From Lentzea kentuckyensis (GTDB lineage Bacteria; Actinomycetota; Actinomycetes; Mycobacteriales; Pseudonocardiaceae), in assembly GCF_002150765.1 (NCBI RefSeq), contig NZ_MUYM01000022.1, forward strand, positions 50,836 through 114,835: a DNA stretch of 64,000 nucleotides. Reading direction: 5' to 3'. The position numbers and the translations under genes are program-made. Positions 51,132-59,762 of this stretch are shown here, piece after piece; within the stretch, counting starts at the first letter, position 1, and every line of letters starts with the position of its first letter. The notes under the pieces are model-generated. The model was given only the letters and a program-made list of their open reading frames with translations, searched no databases and had not been told where the DNA came from.

Positions 51132-52001
51132 ATGAACCTCCCAGACCCCGTCGTCCAGATTTCCGGCGCCGTCGACATCGCCTCCGACGTGCTGGTGATC
51201 CCGAACGACCACGTCGGTCTCGTGCCCAACATCGGCGTCGTCGGCGGCACCGAAGCGGTTCTCGTCGTGGACACGGGACTCGGTGCCGCCAACGCGTCCG
51301 AGGTGTTCTCGTTCGCGTCCGAGATCGCTCGCGGTCGGCGGATCTACCTGACGACCACGCACTTCCACCCGGAGCACGCGTTCGGCGCGTCTGTGTTCGA
51401 AGGCTCGTACGTGGTCAACCGTGCACAGGCAGAAGACCTGCGGCGCAAGGGATCCGGCTACCTGGAGATGTTCCGCGGGTTCGGTGGCGCGATCGCCGCG
51501 CGGCTCGCCGGGACCGAGATTCCGGTGCCGGACGTGGTGTTCGACGGGGTGCACTCGCTCGATCTCGGTGGCCGGATGGTGGTGCTGCGGCCGACCGGGC
51601 GCGGGCACACGCCGGGGGACCAGGTGATCGAGGTGCCGGACGCCGGCGTGCTGTTCACCGGCGACCTCGCCGAGACCGGGCAGTTCGCGATCTTCCCGTG
51701 GTTCCCGCCGCACGACACCGACGTCTCCGGTCTCGCCTGGATCGAGGTGATGGACCGGTTGATCGCCGCGCGGCCTCGCGTGGTCGTGCCGGGCCACGGG
51801 ACGACCGGTGGGGTGGAGGTGCTGGAGGGCGTGCGCGACTACCTGCGCGAGTTGCGGGACGAGACGTGGCGGCGGCGCGACTCGGCGACGGGGCTGCCGG
51901 AGATCGTGGCCGAGGTGCGGGCGGTGCTGATCGACCGGCACCCCGAGTGGGCCGGGCAGGAGTGGATCGAGCCCGGAGTCGGTTGCCTGTGCGCTGAATA
52001 A
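51132..52001 (+). CDS. Metallo-beta-lactamase-fold hydrolase
   Basis: A 289-residue MBL-fold protein without a signal peptide. Metal-binding motif: TTTHFHPEHAFGA (HxHxxH), then TGRGHTPGDQ, the bridging Asp in LFTGDLAE and VVPGHG. It belongs to the broad glyoxalase/quinolone-breaking group; the substrate is unknown. The start is the ATG at 51132; the frame extends upstream but is antisense to the LysR operator region. Divergent from LysR. Confidence 0.85.
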   Translation: MNLPDPVVQISGAVDIASDVLVIPNDHVGLVPNIGVVGGTEAVLVVDTGLGAANASEVFSFASEIARGRRIYLTTTHFHPEHAFGASVFEGSYVVNRAQAEDLRRKGSGYLEMFRGFGGAIAARLAGTEIPVPDVVFDGVHSLDLGGRMVVLRPTGRGHTPGDQVIEVPDAGVLFTGDLAETGQFAIFPWFPPHDTDVSGLAWIEVMDRLIAARPRVVVPGHGTTGGVEVLEGVRDYLRELRDETWRRRDSATGLPEIVAEVRAVLIDRHPEWAGQEWIEPGVGCLCAE

Positions 52002-52044
52002 TCGCTTGGCGAGGTTCGGGCCGGCGCCGCACCCTGAGTCCGTC

Positions 52045-52983
52045 ATGGAACATGGTTTCGGTACACGGCAAAGCGTGCCGTGGGATGTTGAACTGCTCAG
52101 CGATCGGTGCCTGGCACCGTTGCCCGGGGACTGGCTGGCACGGACCGCCGACGGGCTCGTCTCACTCAACGCGGGGCTCGTCTGCCCGCCACCGCTGATC
52201 GTCGAGGACTACGGCGACGAGGCGTGGCGGGACGTGGTTCCCGCGCTGCACACCTCACCGGACGGCCGGTACGCCGCCGCGGTGAACGACTACGGCAACC
52301 TCGGCACGGTGGTCGACCTGACGTCCGGGGAGGTGGTGCTGCGCCTGGACCGCGACCACGTTCACACCGCGACGACGACACCGTTCCCGATCGCGTTCCT
52401 GCCCGGTGACCGTGTCCTCGCGGCCACGGACGTGTGCCGGCTCGACGTGATCGACCTCGTCTCCGGCTCCGTGCTGACCGCGCGGGACACCGAGTTCGAC
52501 GAGTACCACGGGCGGTTGACCGTCAGTCCGTGCGGCCGGCGGGTGCTCGACGACCGATGGGTGTGGCACCCGATCGGTGTGCCCACGGTCATCGACGTCG
52601 ACCAGTGGCTGAGGACCGGCGGAGAACCGGAAGGCGTTGCGCTCACGGACCGCGGTTACGCGTGGGATCAGCCCGTGGCGTGGGTGTCGCCGGAAGTCGT
52701 CGCGATTCAACGGATCGGTCGCGACGACGAGAAGATGGTCGACGGCTTCGAGTTGTACGCGGTGCCGGACGGGCCCGCGCTGGAGCCGGTGGTGGGGCCT
52801 GCCGGTCGGATGTGGGCGCACAACGGTCTGGTGTACGTCAGCGGTCCGGACGGGCTCGAGGTCTGGGATCCCTCAGGTGGTGCGCGGGTCGGTCTGGTGC
52901 CGGGCTTCCGGCCGACCGCGCACCGCGACGGCGTCTTCGGCGAACTTGTTGGTGGTGTTCTCCATGGTTTCAGTGTTGACTAA
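52045..52983 (+). CDS. Hypothetical WD40-like propeller protein
   Basis: A 312-residue cytoplasmic protein without a signal peptide. Repeats such as SPDGRYAAAVNDYGNLGTVVDLTSGEV and PGDRVLAATDVCRLDVIDLVSGSV are degenerate propeller blades. Function unknown. The start ATG at 52045 is preferred to TTG at 52006. The 3' end overlaps the convergent MmcQ gene by four bases. Confidence 0.65.
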   Translation: MEHGFGTRQSVPWDVELLSDRCLAPLPGDWLARTADGLVSLNAGLVCPPPLIVEDYGDEAWRDVVPALHTSPDGRYAAAVNDYGNLGTVVDLTSGEVVLRLDRDHVHTATTTPFPIAFLPGDRVLAATDVCRLDVIDLVSGSVLTARDTEFDEYHGRLTVSPCGRRVLDDRWVWHPIGVPTVIDVDQWLRTGGEPEGVALTDRGYAWDQPVAWVSPEVVAIQRIGRDDEKMVDGFELYAVPDGPALEPVVGPAGRMWAHNGLVYVSGPDGLEVWDPSGGARVGLVPGFRPTAHRDGVFGELVGGVLHGFSVD

Positions 52984-53330
52984 ATGTAGTCTTCGCCGAG
53001 GTGCTCGCGGATGACCTTCTTCGGCACGCACAGAGTCCAGGCACCGATGACGAGCTCGGTCATCTCCTCGACGTCCAGCTCGGCCATCGAGGCGTGCACC
53101 CACTGGAACCGCATGTCCGACTGGCTCGGGAACGCGAACTTGACCGGGTCGCTCGCGACCAGCGCTTCCCGTTCCTCGCGCGGGTAGCCGAAGCCCAGCA
53201 CGGTTTCGTCGCGGGACAGCGCCGCGTAGACGATCTGGCCCACGCGGAACTTCACGCGGTCGCGGATGAGGTGTTCGGTGGTGCGCGGCAACGACAGTGC
53301 CACGGCACGGATGTCGGCAACGGTGACCAT
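52980..53330 (-). CDS. MmcQ/YjbR-family DNA-binding-like protein
   Basis: A 116-residue protein of the MmcQ/YjbR family: VALSLPRTTEHL, then VKFRVGQIVYAALS, and the C-terminal ELVIGAWTLCVPKKVIREHLGEDY. Function unknown; YjbR is a double-wing DNA-binding-like fold. The ATG at 53330 follows GGAGGAC. The start region has been tandemly duplicated (see 53321-53416). The upstream frame continues into the broken serine hydrolase, so the boundary is blurred. Confidence 0.8.
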   Translation of the reverse strand: MVTVADIRAVALSLPRTTEHLIRDRVKFRVGQIVYAALSRDETVLGFGYPREEREALVASDPVKFAFPSQSDMRFQWVHASMAELDVEEMTELVIGAWTLCVPKKVIREHLGEDYI

Positions 53331-53416
53331 CAGGCAGTCCTCCGCGCGGCGTGGGTGGTTGATGTGGCTGTGACGGTGACTGTGACGGTGACCATCAGGC
53401 AATCCTCCACGCGGCG
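53321..53416. repeat. Duplicated start region of the MmcQ gene
   Basis: 31-base copies at 53321-53351 and 53386-53416 (two mismatches) each hold a GGAGG site and an ATG. The upstream copy creates a 21-codon frame (53330-53395, MVTVTVTVTATSTTHAARRTA) that ends TGATG at the MmcQ start, so it might be a coupling leader peptide. Confidence 0.7.
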
Positions 53417-54325
53417 GCGCCGTTGTGCAGGAAGTTGGCGCGGGCGGGTTCGCCGGCGGCAACGGTGGCGGCGTGGACTCGATGCCCGCGGCGGTGAAGA
53501 GGTCGTGGGCCAGCGGGGCGCCGCCCGGGCTGTTGGTCAGGACGGCCATTGCCACGCCCGTGGCCGGGTTGACGCGCAGGAAACTCTTCTGGTCCTTGGA
53601 GACTCCGGTGTGGCCGATGATGCCGCCGGGGCAGCGCATCCAGCCGAGTCCCCAGCCGGTGATGCCGTCGCCGAAGTCCGGGATGTCGTCGAGCTGGGTT
53701 CGCGCAGCGCGGCGAGTGCCGGGTCGGTCAGGTGGAGGCGGACGAACTCCAGCAGGTCGCGGGCGCTCATCATCAGGTGTGCGCTGCCGGGTGCGGCGTC
53801 GCAGGTGGACACGGTTCGGAGGCCGAGCGGCGTGACCAGCTCCGCGTGCACCACGTCGTCGAACGGCTTGCCGCGCAACACTTCCACCAGTCTGGCGAGC
53901 ACCACGAACCCGCTGTTGGAGTACGAGAACACCTCACCGGGCGGGAACCAGTGGTCGGCCTCGGCGAGGGCGGCGACGAACTCCTCGATGCCGCTGGTGC
54001 CGGTGAAGTGGTTGCTGTCGAGGCCGCCGGTGTGGGTGAGCAGGTGGCGGGAGGTCAGGGTGTCGGCGGCCTGGTCGCGCAGCCGGAAACCGGGGAGGTG
54101 CGCGCTGATCGGGCGGTCGAGGTCGAGCAGGCCCTCGGTGACCAGCCGGTGGATCAGGGTGGCGGTCCAGATCTTGCTGATCGAGCCGATCCGGAACGCC
54201 GAGCCGGTGGTGACCTCGGCCTGGGCGTGCAGCCCCGCGGCCTCGTCGCGGATCTCCCCGCCGGCCAGCACGGCGACCTGCGCGCCGGGAACGTCGTACT
54301 GGGCGATCAACTCGGTGAGAGGCAT
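53395..54325 (-). pseudogene. Frameshifted serine hydrolase (beta-lactamase class C-like)
   Basis: The N-terminal part (ATG at 54325) is intact: IGSISKIWTATLIHRL (Ser-x-x-Lys nucleophile motif) and SYSNSGFVVLARL (Tyr-x-Asn). Near 53695 the frame shifts; the next frame carries LDDIPDFGDGITGWGLGWM and GGIIGHTG (the conserved His-Thr-Gly). A second shift near 53445 leads to a terminal NFLHNGAAAWRIA frame with stop at 53395-53397. Two breaks and a missing C-terminal domain point to a decayed gene; a sequencing error could explain one break. Confidence 0.75.
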
Positions 54326-54577
54326 CGGTCAATCCTGCAGCACGCCATTCCGGCAAATAAGAACGAATCGGACAAACTAGATCAAGAACCCCTGCGTTCC
54401 AATTTCTGACCGAGGGTCGGATGTTGTCTCAATTCGCGTGCTGGCGGCACCGCGACCTGCGCATCCGTGCCTGCATAACGCCGTTTGATCGGTTCGTTAT
54501 CGAATTGAATACCAGTTCGGTGAGAGCGTGGCCACACTCGAATGTTCTTTTCACTCGATCGGGTGAAAAGTGGCGCA
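54326..54577. other. AT-richer intergenic stretch upstream of the carbonic anhydrase
   Basis: 252 bases with lower GC than the surroundings and no supported gene. A hairpin cttttcac-N8-gtgaaaag (54547-54570) ends seven bases before the carbonic anhydrase start and may control its translation or be an operator. Confidence 0.5.
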
Positions 54578-55312
54578 ATGAACCTAAGACGGTCCCTTCC
54601 GGCTTTAGTGCCGCTGGTGCTCGCCGCGTCCTTCTTCGCGGCCGGCCCGGCTGAGTCGGGGACACCGAAGCAGAGTCCCGTGAACGTCACGCTCGACGCG
54701 ATCCGGTTCGATCCGCACGCGCCGAAGCTCGACGTCACCTACGGGTCCTCCGCGCTCGAACTGAAGTACATCCAAAAGGACGCGGCCGACTCGAACGGCT
54801 GCACGACCCGCGGCGAAGAGGAGACCGAGCAGGCTGAGGTCCAGCCGGGCTCGGGTCACGTCACGGTCGCCGGCACCCGGTACGACCTGGTGCAGTTCCA
54901 CTTCCACACGCCGTCGGAGCACCAGTTCGGCGGCCGCAACACGCCGCTCGAGATGCACCTCGTGCACCGCAGTGCGGAGGGCAAGCTGCTGGTGGTCGGC
55001 GTTCCGCTGGTCGTCGGCCAGCACTCGGTCGTCGACGACGTGCTGGCGAAGCTCTCGCCGGAGTGCGGTGCGCCGGTGGAGATCGAGCCGATCGACCTCA
55101 ACCGGTTGCTGCCGGCCGGTCACGCGACGCTGCACTACACCGGTTCGCTGACCACCGCGCCGTTCACCGAGGGCGTCGAGTGGTACCTGACCGGCGAGCA
55201 GCACGTGTCGGCGGCGACGATCGCGCGCTTCAAGGGGCTGTTCACGGCGGGCAACTCCCGTGCGACGCAGCCGCTGAACGGGCGGACCATCGTCACGGTC
55301 CCGCGGATCTGA
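54578..55312 (+). CDS. Secreted alpha-class carbonic anhydrase
   Basis: A 244-residue exported enzyme that interconverts CO2 and bicarbonate. The signal peptide is SLPALVPLVLAASFFAAGPAE. QSPVNV is the usual alpha-CA start. Zinc ligands are clear: FHFHTPSEH gives two His, EMHLVH the third; the Thr after the His pair in HTPSEH is replaced in role by the common TTAPFTEGVEWYL segment near the C-terminus. Two Cys may form the usual disulfide. An intrinsic terminator follows. The start at MNLRRS was chosen as the start of the signal peptide. Confidence 0.9.
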   Translation: MNLRRSLPALVPLVLAASFFAAGPAESGTPKQSPVNVTLDAIRFDPHAPKLDVTYGSSALELKYIQKDAADSNGCTTRGEEETEQAEVQPGSGHVTVAGTRYDLVQFHFHTPSEHQFGGRNTPLEMHLVHRSAEGKLLVVGVPLVVGQHSVVDDVLAKLSPECGAPVEIEPIDLNRLLPAGHATLHYTGSLTTAPFTEGVEWYLTGEQHVSAATIARFKGLFTAGNSRATQPLNGRTIVTVPRI

Positions 55313-55326
55313 TCCACCCTGCTGAG

Positions 55327-55360
55327 AAGGCCGGCTCCCTGCCGTGGGGGCCGGCCTTTC
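55327..55360 (+). terminator. Intrinsic terminator
   Basis: 9-bp stem aaggccggc/gccggcctt (55327-55335, 55350-55358) followed by a short T run, 15 bases after the carbonic anhydrase stop codon. Confidence 0.7.
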
Positions 55361-55420
55361 GCGTGTGAGCAGACGCACCGCCCCAGGGCTTCTGAAGCGC
55401 GTCAGAAAGTCCGTAAAATC

Positions 55421-56653
55421 GTGCCAGTGAACACCACCCGCGCGATGACCGCGCTCGCGCTCGGCGGGTTCGGCATCGGTACGACCGAGTTCGCGACGAT
55501 GGGGCTGCTGCCGCAGATCGCGGAGACCTTCGGGATCCCCGACTACGAGGCCGGCCACGCGATCAGCCTCTACGCCGCCGGTGTCGTCGTCGGCGCGCCG
55601 TTGATCGCGGTGCTCGGCGCCAAGCTGCCGCGCAAGGGCATGCTGATCGGCCTGATGCTCGCGGTCGCGCTGGGCAACGGCTTGTCGGCCGCCGCGCAGG
55701 ACAAGACCCTTCTGCTCGTTGCCCGGTTCGTCGCCGGGCTGCCGCACGGCGCGTTCTTCGGCATCGCGGCGGTCGTCGCCGCCACGCTCGTTGCTCCTGA
55801 ACGGCGGGGGACGGCGGTCGCGCGCGTGATGGTCGGACTGACCGTGGCGAACCTCGTGGGCGTGCCGCTCGCGACGGCGGCCGGTCAGCAGATCGGCTGG
55901 CGCACGGCGTACCTCGCGGTCGCGGTGATCGCGGTGATCACGGCCGTGGCGATCGCGGCCTGGGTGCCGCGGGTGCCGACGGCCGAGGGCGCGTCGATGA
56001 AGGGCGAGGTCCGCGCGTTCCGGCGGCCGACGGTCTGGTTCGCGATCTTCACCGGCATGATCGGCTTCGGCGGCATGTTCGCCGTCTACTCCTACGTCGC
56101 CCCGCTGACCACCGAGGTGGCCGGGCTGCCGGCGAGCGTGGTGCCGTGGATGCTCGCGGTGTTCGGGCTCGGCATGACGCTCGGTGCGACGTTCGGCGGG
56201 CGGTTCGTGGACCGGTCCGCGATGGGGTCGGTGTTCGGCGGCCTGGTCGCGGTCTGCGTGATCCTGGTGCTGTTCGGGCTGACCGCGTCGATCCCGGCGT
56301 TCATGTTCGTCTTCCTGTTCCTGCTCGGGTTCGTCATTCAGATCCTGGCGGCCGCGCTGCAGATCAGGCTGATGGACGCCTCGCCGGACGCGCCCTCGCT
56401 CGCGTCGTCGTCCAACCACTCCTCGCTCAACGTCGCGAACGGTGCGGGCGCGTGGCTCGGTGGCCTCGCGATCGCGGCGGGCTGGGGTTATACGTCCACG
56501 GCGTGGGTCGGCGTCGGCTTGTCGTTGGCGGGCTTGGCGATCGCGGCGGCGTCGGTGGTCTACGAACGCCGTGCTTTCACACGTGAGATCACGAACCAGC
56601 AGATGGCGATGGCGAGCGCGGCCAGCACCACTGTCGACACCCACCCCAGGTAG
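55421..56653 (+). CDS. MFS transporter (DHA1 type)
   Basis: A 410-residue, twelve-helix pump. TEFATMGLLPQIAETFG and VLGAKLPRKGMLIG (motif A), then FVAGLPHGAFFGIAAVV, match the purine-ribonucleoside/arabinose efflux group (NepI, YdhP, AraJ-like). Substrate unknown. Start GTG at 55421 or 55427. The last 31 codons overlap the convergent DedA gene by 94 bases. Confidence 0.85.
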   Translation: MPVNTTRAMTALALGGFGIGTTEFATMGLLPQIAETFGIPDYEAGHAISLYAAGVVVGAPLIAVLGAKLPRKGMLIGLMLAVALGNGLSAAAQDKTLLLVARFVAGLPHGAFFGIAAVVAATLVAPERRGTAVARVMVGLTVANLVGVPLATAAGQQIGWRTAYLAVAVIAVITAVAIAAWVPRVPTAEGASMKGEVRAFRRPTVWFAIFTGMIGFGGMFAVYSYVAPLTTEVAGLPASVVPWMLAVFGLGMTLGATFGGRFVDRSAMGSVFGGLVAVCVILVLFGLTASIPAFMFVFLFLLGFVIQILAAALQIRLMDASPDAPSLASSSNHSSLNVANGAGAWLGGLAIAAGWGYTSTAWVGVGLSLAGLAIAAASVVYERRAFTREITNQQMAMASAASTTVDTHPR

Positions 56654-57153
56654 CGGTCGACCAGCTCGTAGTTCTCGCCGAGCGCGTACCCGGCGAGGAT
56701 CAGCGCGGTGTTCCAGACGAGGCTGCCCGCCGCGGTGTAGAGGGTGAACTTCAGGATCGGCATCCCGGACACCCCGGCGGGGATGGAGATCAGGCTCCGC
56801 ACGACCGGCACCATCCGTCCGACGAACACGGCTTTGGTGCCGTGCTTGTCGAACCACGCGTCGGCTTTGTCCACATCGGACGCGCTGACGAACGGCACCT
56901 TGCCCGCGAACCGGCGCAACCGCTCCAGCCCGAGCCACGCGCCCAGGCCGTAGAGCACCAGCGCGCCGGCGACCGACCCCGCGGTGGTCCACAGGATCGC
57001 GGCGATCAGCGAGATCCTGCCCTGGCCTGCGGTGAACCCGGCCAGCGGCAGGATCACCTCGCTCGGCACCGGCGGGAACACGTTCTCCAGCGCCACCGCG
57101 AGCCCCGCGCCAGGTGAGCCCAGTGCCTCCATCAGTCGCGTGATCCACTCCAT
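56560..57153 (-). CDS. DedA-family membrane protein, second copy
   Basis: A 197-residue DedA protein: ENVFPPVPSEVILPLAGFTAG, then GLGAWLGLERLRRFAGK, and VFVGRMVPVVRSLISIPAGVSGM. Closer to the YqjA/YghB type with the SVFP-like PPVPSE motif. ATG start. It differs from the other DedA at 17.7 kb. Convergent with the MFS gene; the 3' ends overlap by 94 bases. Confidence 0.88.
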   Translation of the reverse strand: MEWITRLMEALGSPGAGLAVALENVFPPVPSEVILPLAGFTAGQGRISLIAAILWTTAGSVAGALVLYGLGAWLGLERLRRFAGKVPFVSASDVDKADAWFDKHGTKAVFVGRMVPVVRSLISIPAGVSGMPILKFTLYTAAGSLVWNTALILAGYALGENYELVDRYLGWVSTVVLAALAIAICWFVISRVKARRS

Positions 57154-57271
57154 GGACGTCGAATTACCCGTTTTGCCCGGCCCCTCAACCCCTTGGGTGG
57201 AGACGGATCTCCACCCCGGCTACGGTCCTCGGTCCACGCGCTGACCAGCCGGAATTCCTAGCGTTGCAGCC

Positions 57272-57835
57272 ATGACGGGAACTGTTGAGGTAGTGCTGAT
57301 CATCGCGGTGATCGGGTACGTGCTGGCCCGCCGCCTGCTCGGGGAGCCCGCGATCGGCAAGCGGCTGTTGTTGATCCCCGCCGTGCTCGGGGTGATCGGC
57401 GTGACGCAGGTGTCGGTGCACTCGGTGGGCGCGGTCGCGTTCCTGGGGTTCAGCACGGTGATCAGCGTGGTTTTCGGGTTGCTGCGTGGCATGAGCGTCC
57501 GCACGTACGAGCAGAACGGCATCGTGATGCTCCGCTACACGGTCATGACGCTGGTGCTGTGGGTGGCGAGCATCGCCGCGCGGTTCGGCGCGGGTTTCGT
57601 GCTGGGCCTGGTGGATTCGGACGCGGCGCGGAGCAGCAACAGCGGGCTGATGCTCGCGGTCGGCGCCGGTCTGCTCGCGGAAGGTCTGGTGGTGCTGGCC
57701 AAGGCCGTCCGGGTGCGCGGTCAGCTGGTGTGGTCGAAGGGACGCCGAGGTGAGCCGCACCGCACGTCGCCGCTGCTGGACTCGTGGCAGCAGCGGGTGC
57801 ACGGCAACCGGAACAGGCATGATTCATCTCGATGA
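57272..57835 (+). CDS. DUF1453-like membrane protein
   Basis: A 187-residue protein with about five helices. GYVLARRLLGEPAIGKRLLLIPAVLG is typical of actinobacterial CcdC/DUF1453-like proteins found beside two-component systems. Function unknown. Its stop overlaps the histidine kinase start (ATGA), so it is co-translated and may sense for it or be its target. Confidence 0.7.
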   Translation: MTGTVEVVLIIAVIGYVLARRLLGEPAIGKRLLLIPAVLGVIGVTQVSVHSVGAVAFLGFSTVISVVFGLLRGMSVRTYEQNGIVMLRYTVMTLVLWVASIAARFGAGFVLGLVDSDAARSSNSGLMLAVGAGLLAEGLVVLAKAVRVRGQLVWSKGRRGEPHRTSPLLDSWQQRVHGNRNRHDSSR

Positions 57836-58896
57836 GGACCGTTCCGTGGTTGAACGACGAGCTGTTCCGGCCGCTCGCCACCGCCGCGATCGCCGTGATC
57901 ACGGTGATCCACCTGGTCGAGCGCCCGGTCCGGTTGCCTGAGCTGACCTGGCCGCTGGCCGCCGTGGTGATCGCCGCGGCGATCGCGTGCGTGGTCGTGC
58001 CGGAACGGGTGCCGCAGCGGTGGAACGTCGCGCTGGTCTCGGTGTTCGTCGTGACCAGCGCACCGCTGTTCGCTCTCGCGCCGGACACGGCGGGCGTGGC
58101 GTTCGTCTTCCTCGCGACCAGCACGGCCGGGCGCCGGATCGAGTCCACGCCGGTCGCGGTCGCGTTGGCGGTCGCGGGTTCGCTGCTCACGATGGCCTCG
58201 ACGTGGGTGGTGGAGACTCGGGGCGCGACCGACATGCCACCGTGGTGGCTGTGCCTCACCGCGGGAATGCCGGTGCTCCTCGGCCTGGTTCGCCGGGAAC
58301 GCGCCGTGGCCGCGGCAGCCGCCGAGTACGCGGCGGCGCTGGAGGAACGCGGCCGGATCGCGCGCGAGATCCACGACGTGGTCGGGCATTCGTTGTCGGG
58401 CATCGCCGTCCAGCTGGACATGGCCGACGCTCTGCACGTCGCGGGCAAGTCCGCCGAGGCGAACGAAGCCGTGCTGCGCGCACGGGCGTTGGCGGTATCA
58501 GGCCTGAAGGAAACCCGCCGAGCCGTGCACGCGCTACGGGAAGACTCGCTGCCACTGCCTGAGTCACTCTCACGGCTCGCATCGAGTCACGGCGCGTCGT
58601 TCACCGTCACCGGTGAGGGCTCGGTGAGCGTGGAGATCGCGCAGGCAATCATCCGTGCCGCGCAGGAAGCGCTGACCAACGCGCACAAACACGCGTTCGG
58701 GGCTGACGTGTCGTTGTCGCTGGAGTACTTGCCGTCGACGATCAGGCTGACCGTGATCGACAACGGCACGGAGCGCAAGGCGGGGTCCGGGATGGGGCTG
58801 GCCGGGATGCGGGAAAGGGCTGCTTTGCCAGGAGGCACGGTGTTCGCCGGCCCGGAGGGTCTGGGGTGGACAGTGAGGGTGGACTACCCGCGATGA
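57832..58896 (+). CDS. Sensor histidine kinase (NarL/DesK type)
   Basis: A 354-residue HisKA_3 kinase. The N-terminal half has five or six membrane helices and no recognisable external sensor domain. The phospho-acceptor His is in GRIAREIHDVVGHSLSG. The ATPase domain has AAQEALTNAHKHAFG (N-box), LTVIDNGTERKAGSGMGLAGMRER (G boxes). It overlaps genes on both sides by four bases and pairs with the response regulator downstream. Confidence 0.9.
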   Translation: MRTVPWLNDELFRPLATAAIAVITVIHLVERPVRLPELTWPLAAVVIAAAIACVVVPERVPQRWNVALVSVFVVTSAPLFALAPDTAGVAFVFLATSTAGRRIESTPVAVALAVAGSLLTMASTWVVETRGATDMPPWWLCLTAGMPVLLGLVRRERAVAAAAAEYAAALEERGRIAREIHDVVGHSLSGIAVQLDMADALHVAGKSAEANEAVLRARALAVSGLKETRRAVHALREDSLPLPESLSRLASSHGASFTVTGEGSVSVEIAQAIIRAAQEALTNAHKHAFGADVSLSLEYLPSTIRLTVIDNGTERKAGSGMGLAGMRERAALPGGTVFAGPEGLGWTVRVDYPR

Positions 58897-59516
58897 TCAG
58901 GTTGTTGATCGTGGACGACCAGGCGGCGGTCCGCGACGGACTCGCCGTGATGCTCGACCTCGACCCCGACATCACCGTCGTCGGCACGGCGGCGAACGGC
59001 GCGCAGGCCGTCGCGGCGGTGGCGGAACTCCGGCCCGAGGTCGTGCTGATGGACCTCAACATGCCGGTCATGGGCGGCGCCGAGGCCACGGGCGCGCTGC
59101 GGGAGTCACATCCGGAGCTGCCGGTCGTCGTGCTGACCACGTTCGATGACGACGACTCGATCCTGGCGGCGTTGCGCGCGGGTGCCCGCGGCTATCTGAC
59201 CAAGGACGCGGACCGCGCGACGATCATCCAGGCCGTGCGCGGTGCTCACGCCGGCAACGCGATCCTCGATCCGGCCGTGCAGCTGCGGTTGCTGGACCTC
59301 GCCAGCCGCAAGCCCGTCGAGCAGCCCGGTGTCGATCTCACCGCGCGCGAGCGGGAGGTGCTCGACCTGATCGGGGAGGGCCTGCGCAACGGGGAGATCG
59401 CGCGGCGGTTGTTCATCAGCGAGGCCACGGTGAAGACGCACATCAACAACCTGTTCGCCAAGGCGGACTTGCACTCCCGTGCGGACGCGGTCCGGCTGGC
59501 GCTCAAGCTTCGGTGA
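58893..59516 (+). CDS. NarL/LuxR-type response regulator
   Basis: A 207-residue regulator. The receiver domain has LLIVDDQAAVR (acidic pocket), VLMDLNMPVMGG (phospho-acceptor Asp) and VLTTFDDDDS (Thr and switch). The LuxR helix-turn-helix is LTAREREVLDLIGEGLRNGEIARRLFISEATVKTHINNLFAKADLHSR. Start overlaps the kinase stop. The 3' end lies inside a 67-bp tandem repeat; the protein itself looks complete. Confidence 0.92.
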   Translation: MIRLLIVDDQAAVRDGLAVMLDLDPDITVVGTAANGAQAVAAVAELRPEVVLMDLNMPVMGGAEATGALRESHPELPVVVLTTFDDDDSILAALRAGARGYLTKDADRATIIQAVRGAHAGNAILDPAVQLRLLDLASRKPVEQPGVDLTAREREVLDLIGEGLRNGEIARRLFISEATVKTHINNLFAKADLHSRADAVRLALKLR

Positions 59517-59649
59517 GTCCTCGTCAAATGCAGTCTTGCACTCCCGTGCGGACGCGGTCCGGCTGGCGCTCAAGCTTCGGTGAGTCCTCGTCAAATGCAG
59601 TCCTGCACTCACGCGCGGACGCGGTCCGGCTGGCGCTCAAGCTCCGATG
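59469..59649 (+). repeat. Tandem copies of the response-regulator 3' end
   Basis: A 67-base unit occurs at 59469-59535 and 59536-59602 (identical apart from edges), with a third partial copy at 59603-59649 carrying a few changes. Each holds the final codons of the regulator gene, a TGA and the bases after it. As 67 is not a multiple of three, the extra copies are out of frame. Confidence 0.9.
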
Positions 59650-59685
59650 AATCTTGGCAACTTCTGTCATTTCATGTCACTTTGG

Positions 59686-59715
59686 TTGACACCGCAGGTC
59701 GAGACCTCCTACCTT
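59686..59715 (+). promoter_or_regulatory. Promoter of the polysaccharide lyase with DasR-like dyad
   Basis: TTGACA (59686-59691), 18-base spacer, TACCTT (59710-59715). Between them lies aggtcgagacct (59696-59707), close to the DasR core GGTCTAGACC (one base differs), which would place a repressor between the -35 and -10 boxes. Confidence 0.5.
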
Positions 59716-59762
59716 CGTGAAGTGTTCCCCTGTCGAATCGCCGCCAGGAAGGACACCGAACG

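Noticed and set aside
53001..54380. 459-codon plus-strand frame
   Set aside because: Antisense to MmcQ and the broken serine hydrolase, whose motifs are clear on the minus strand.
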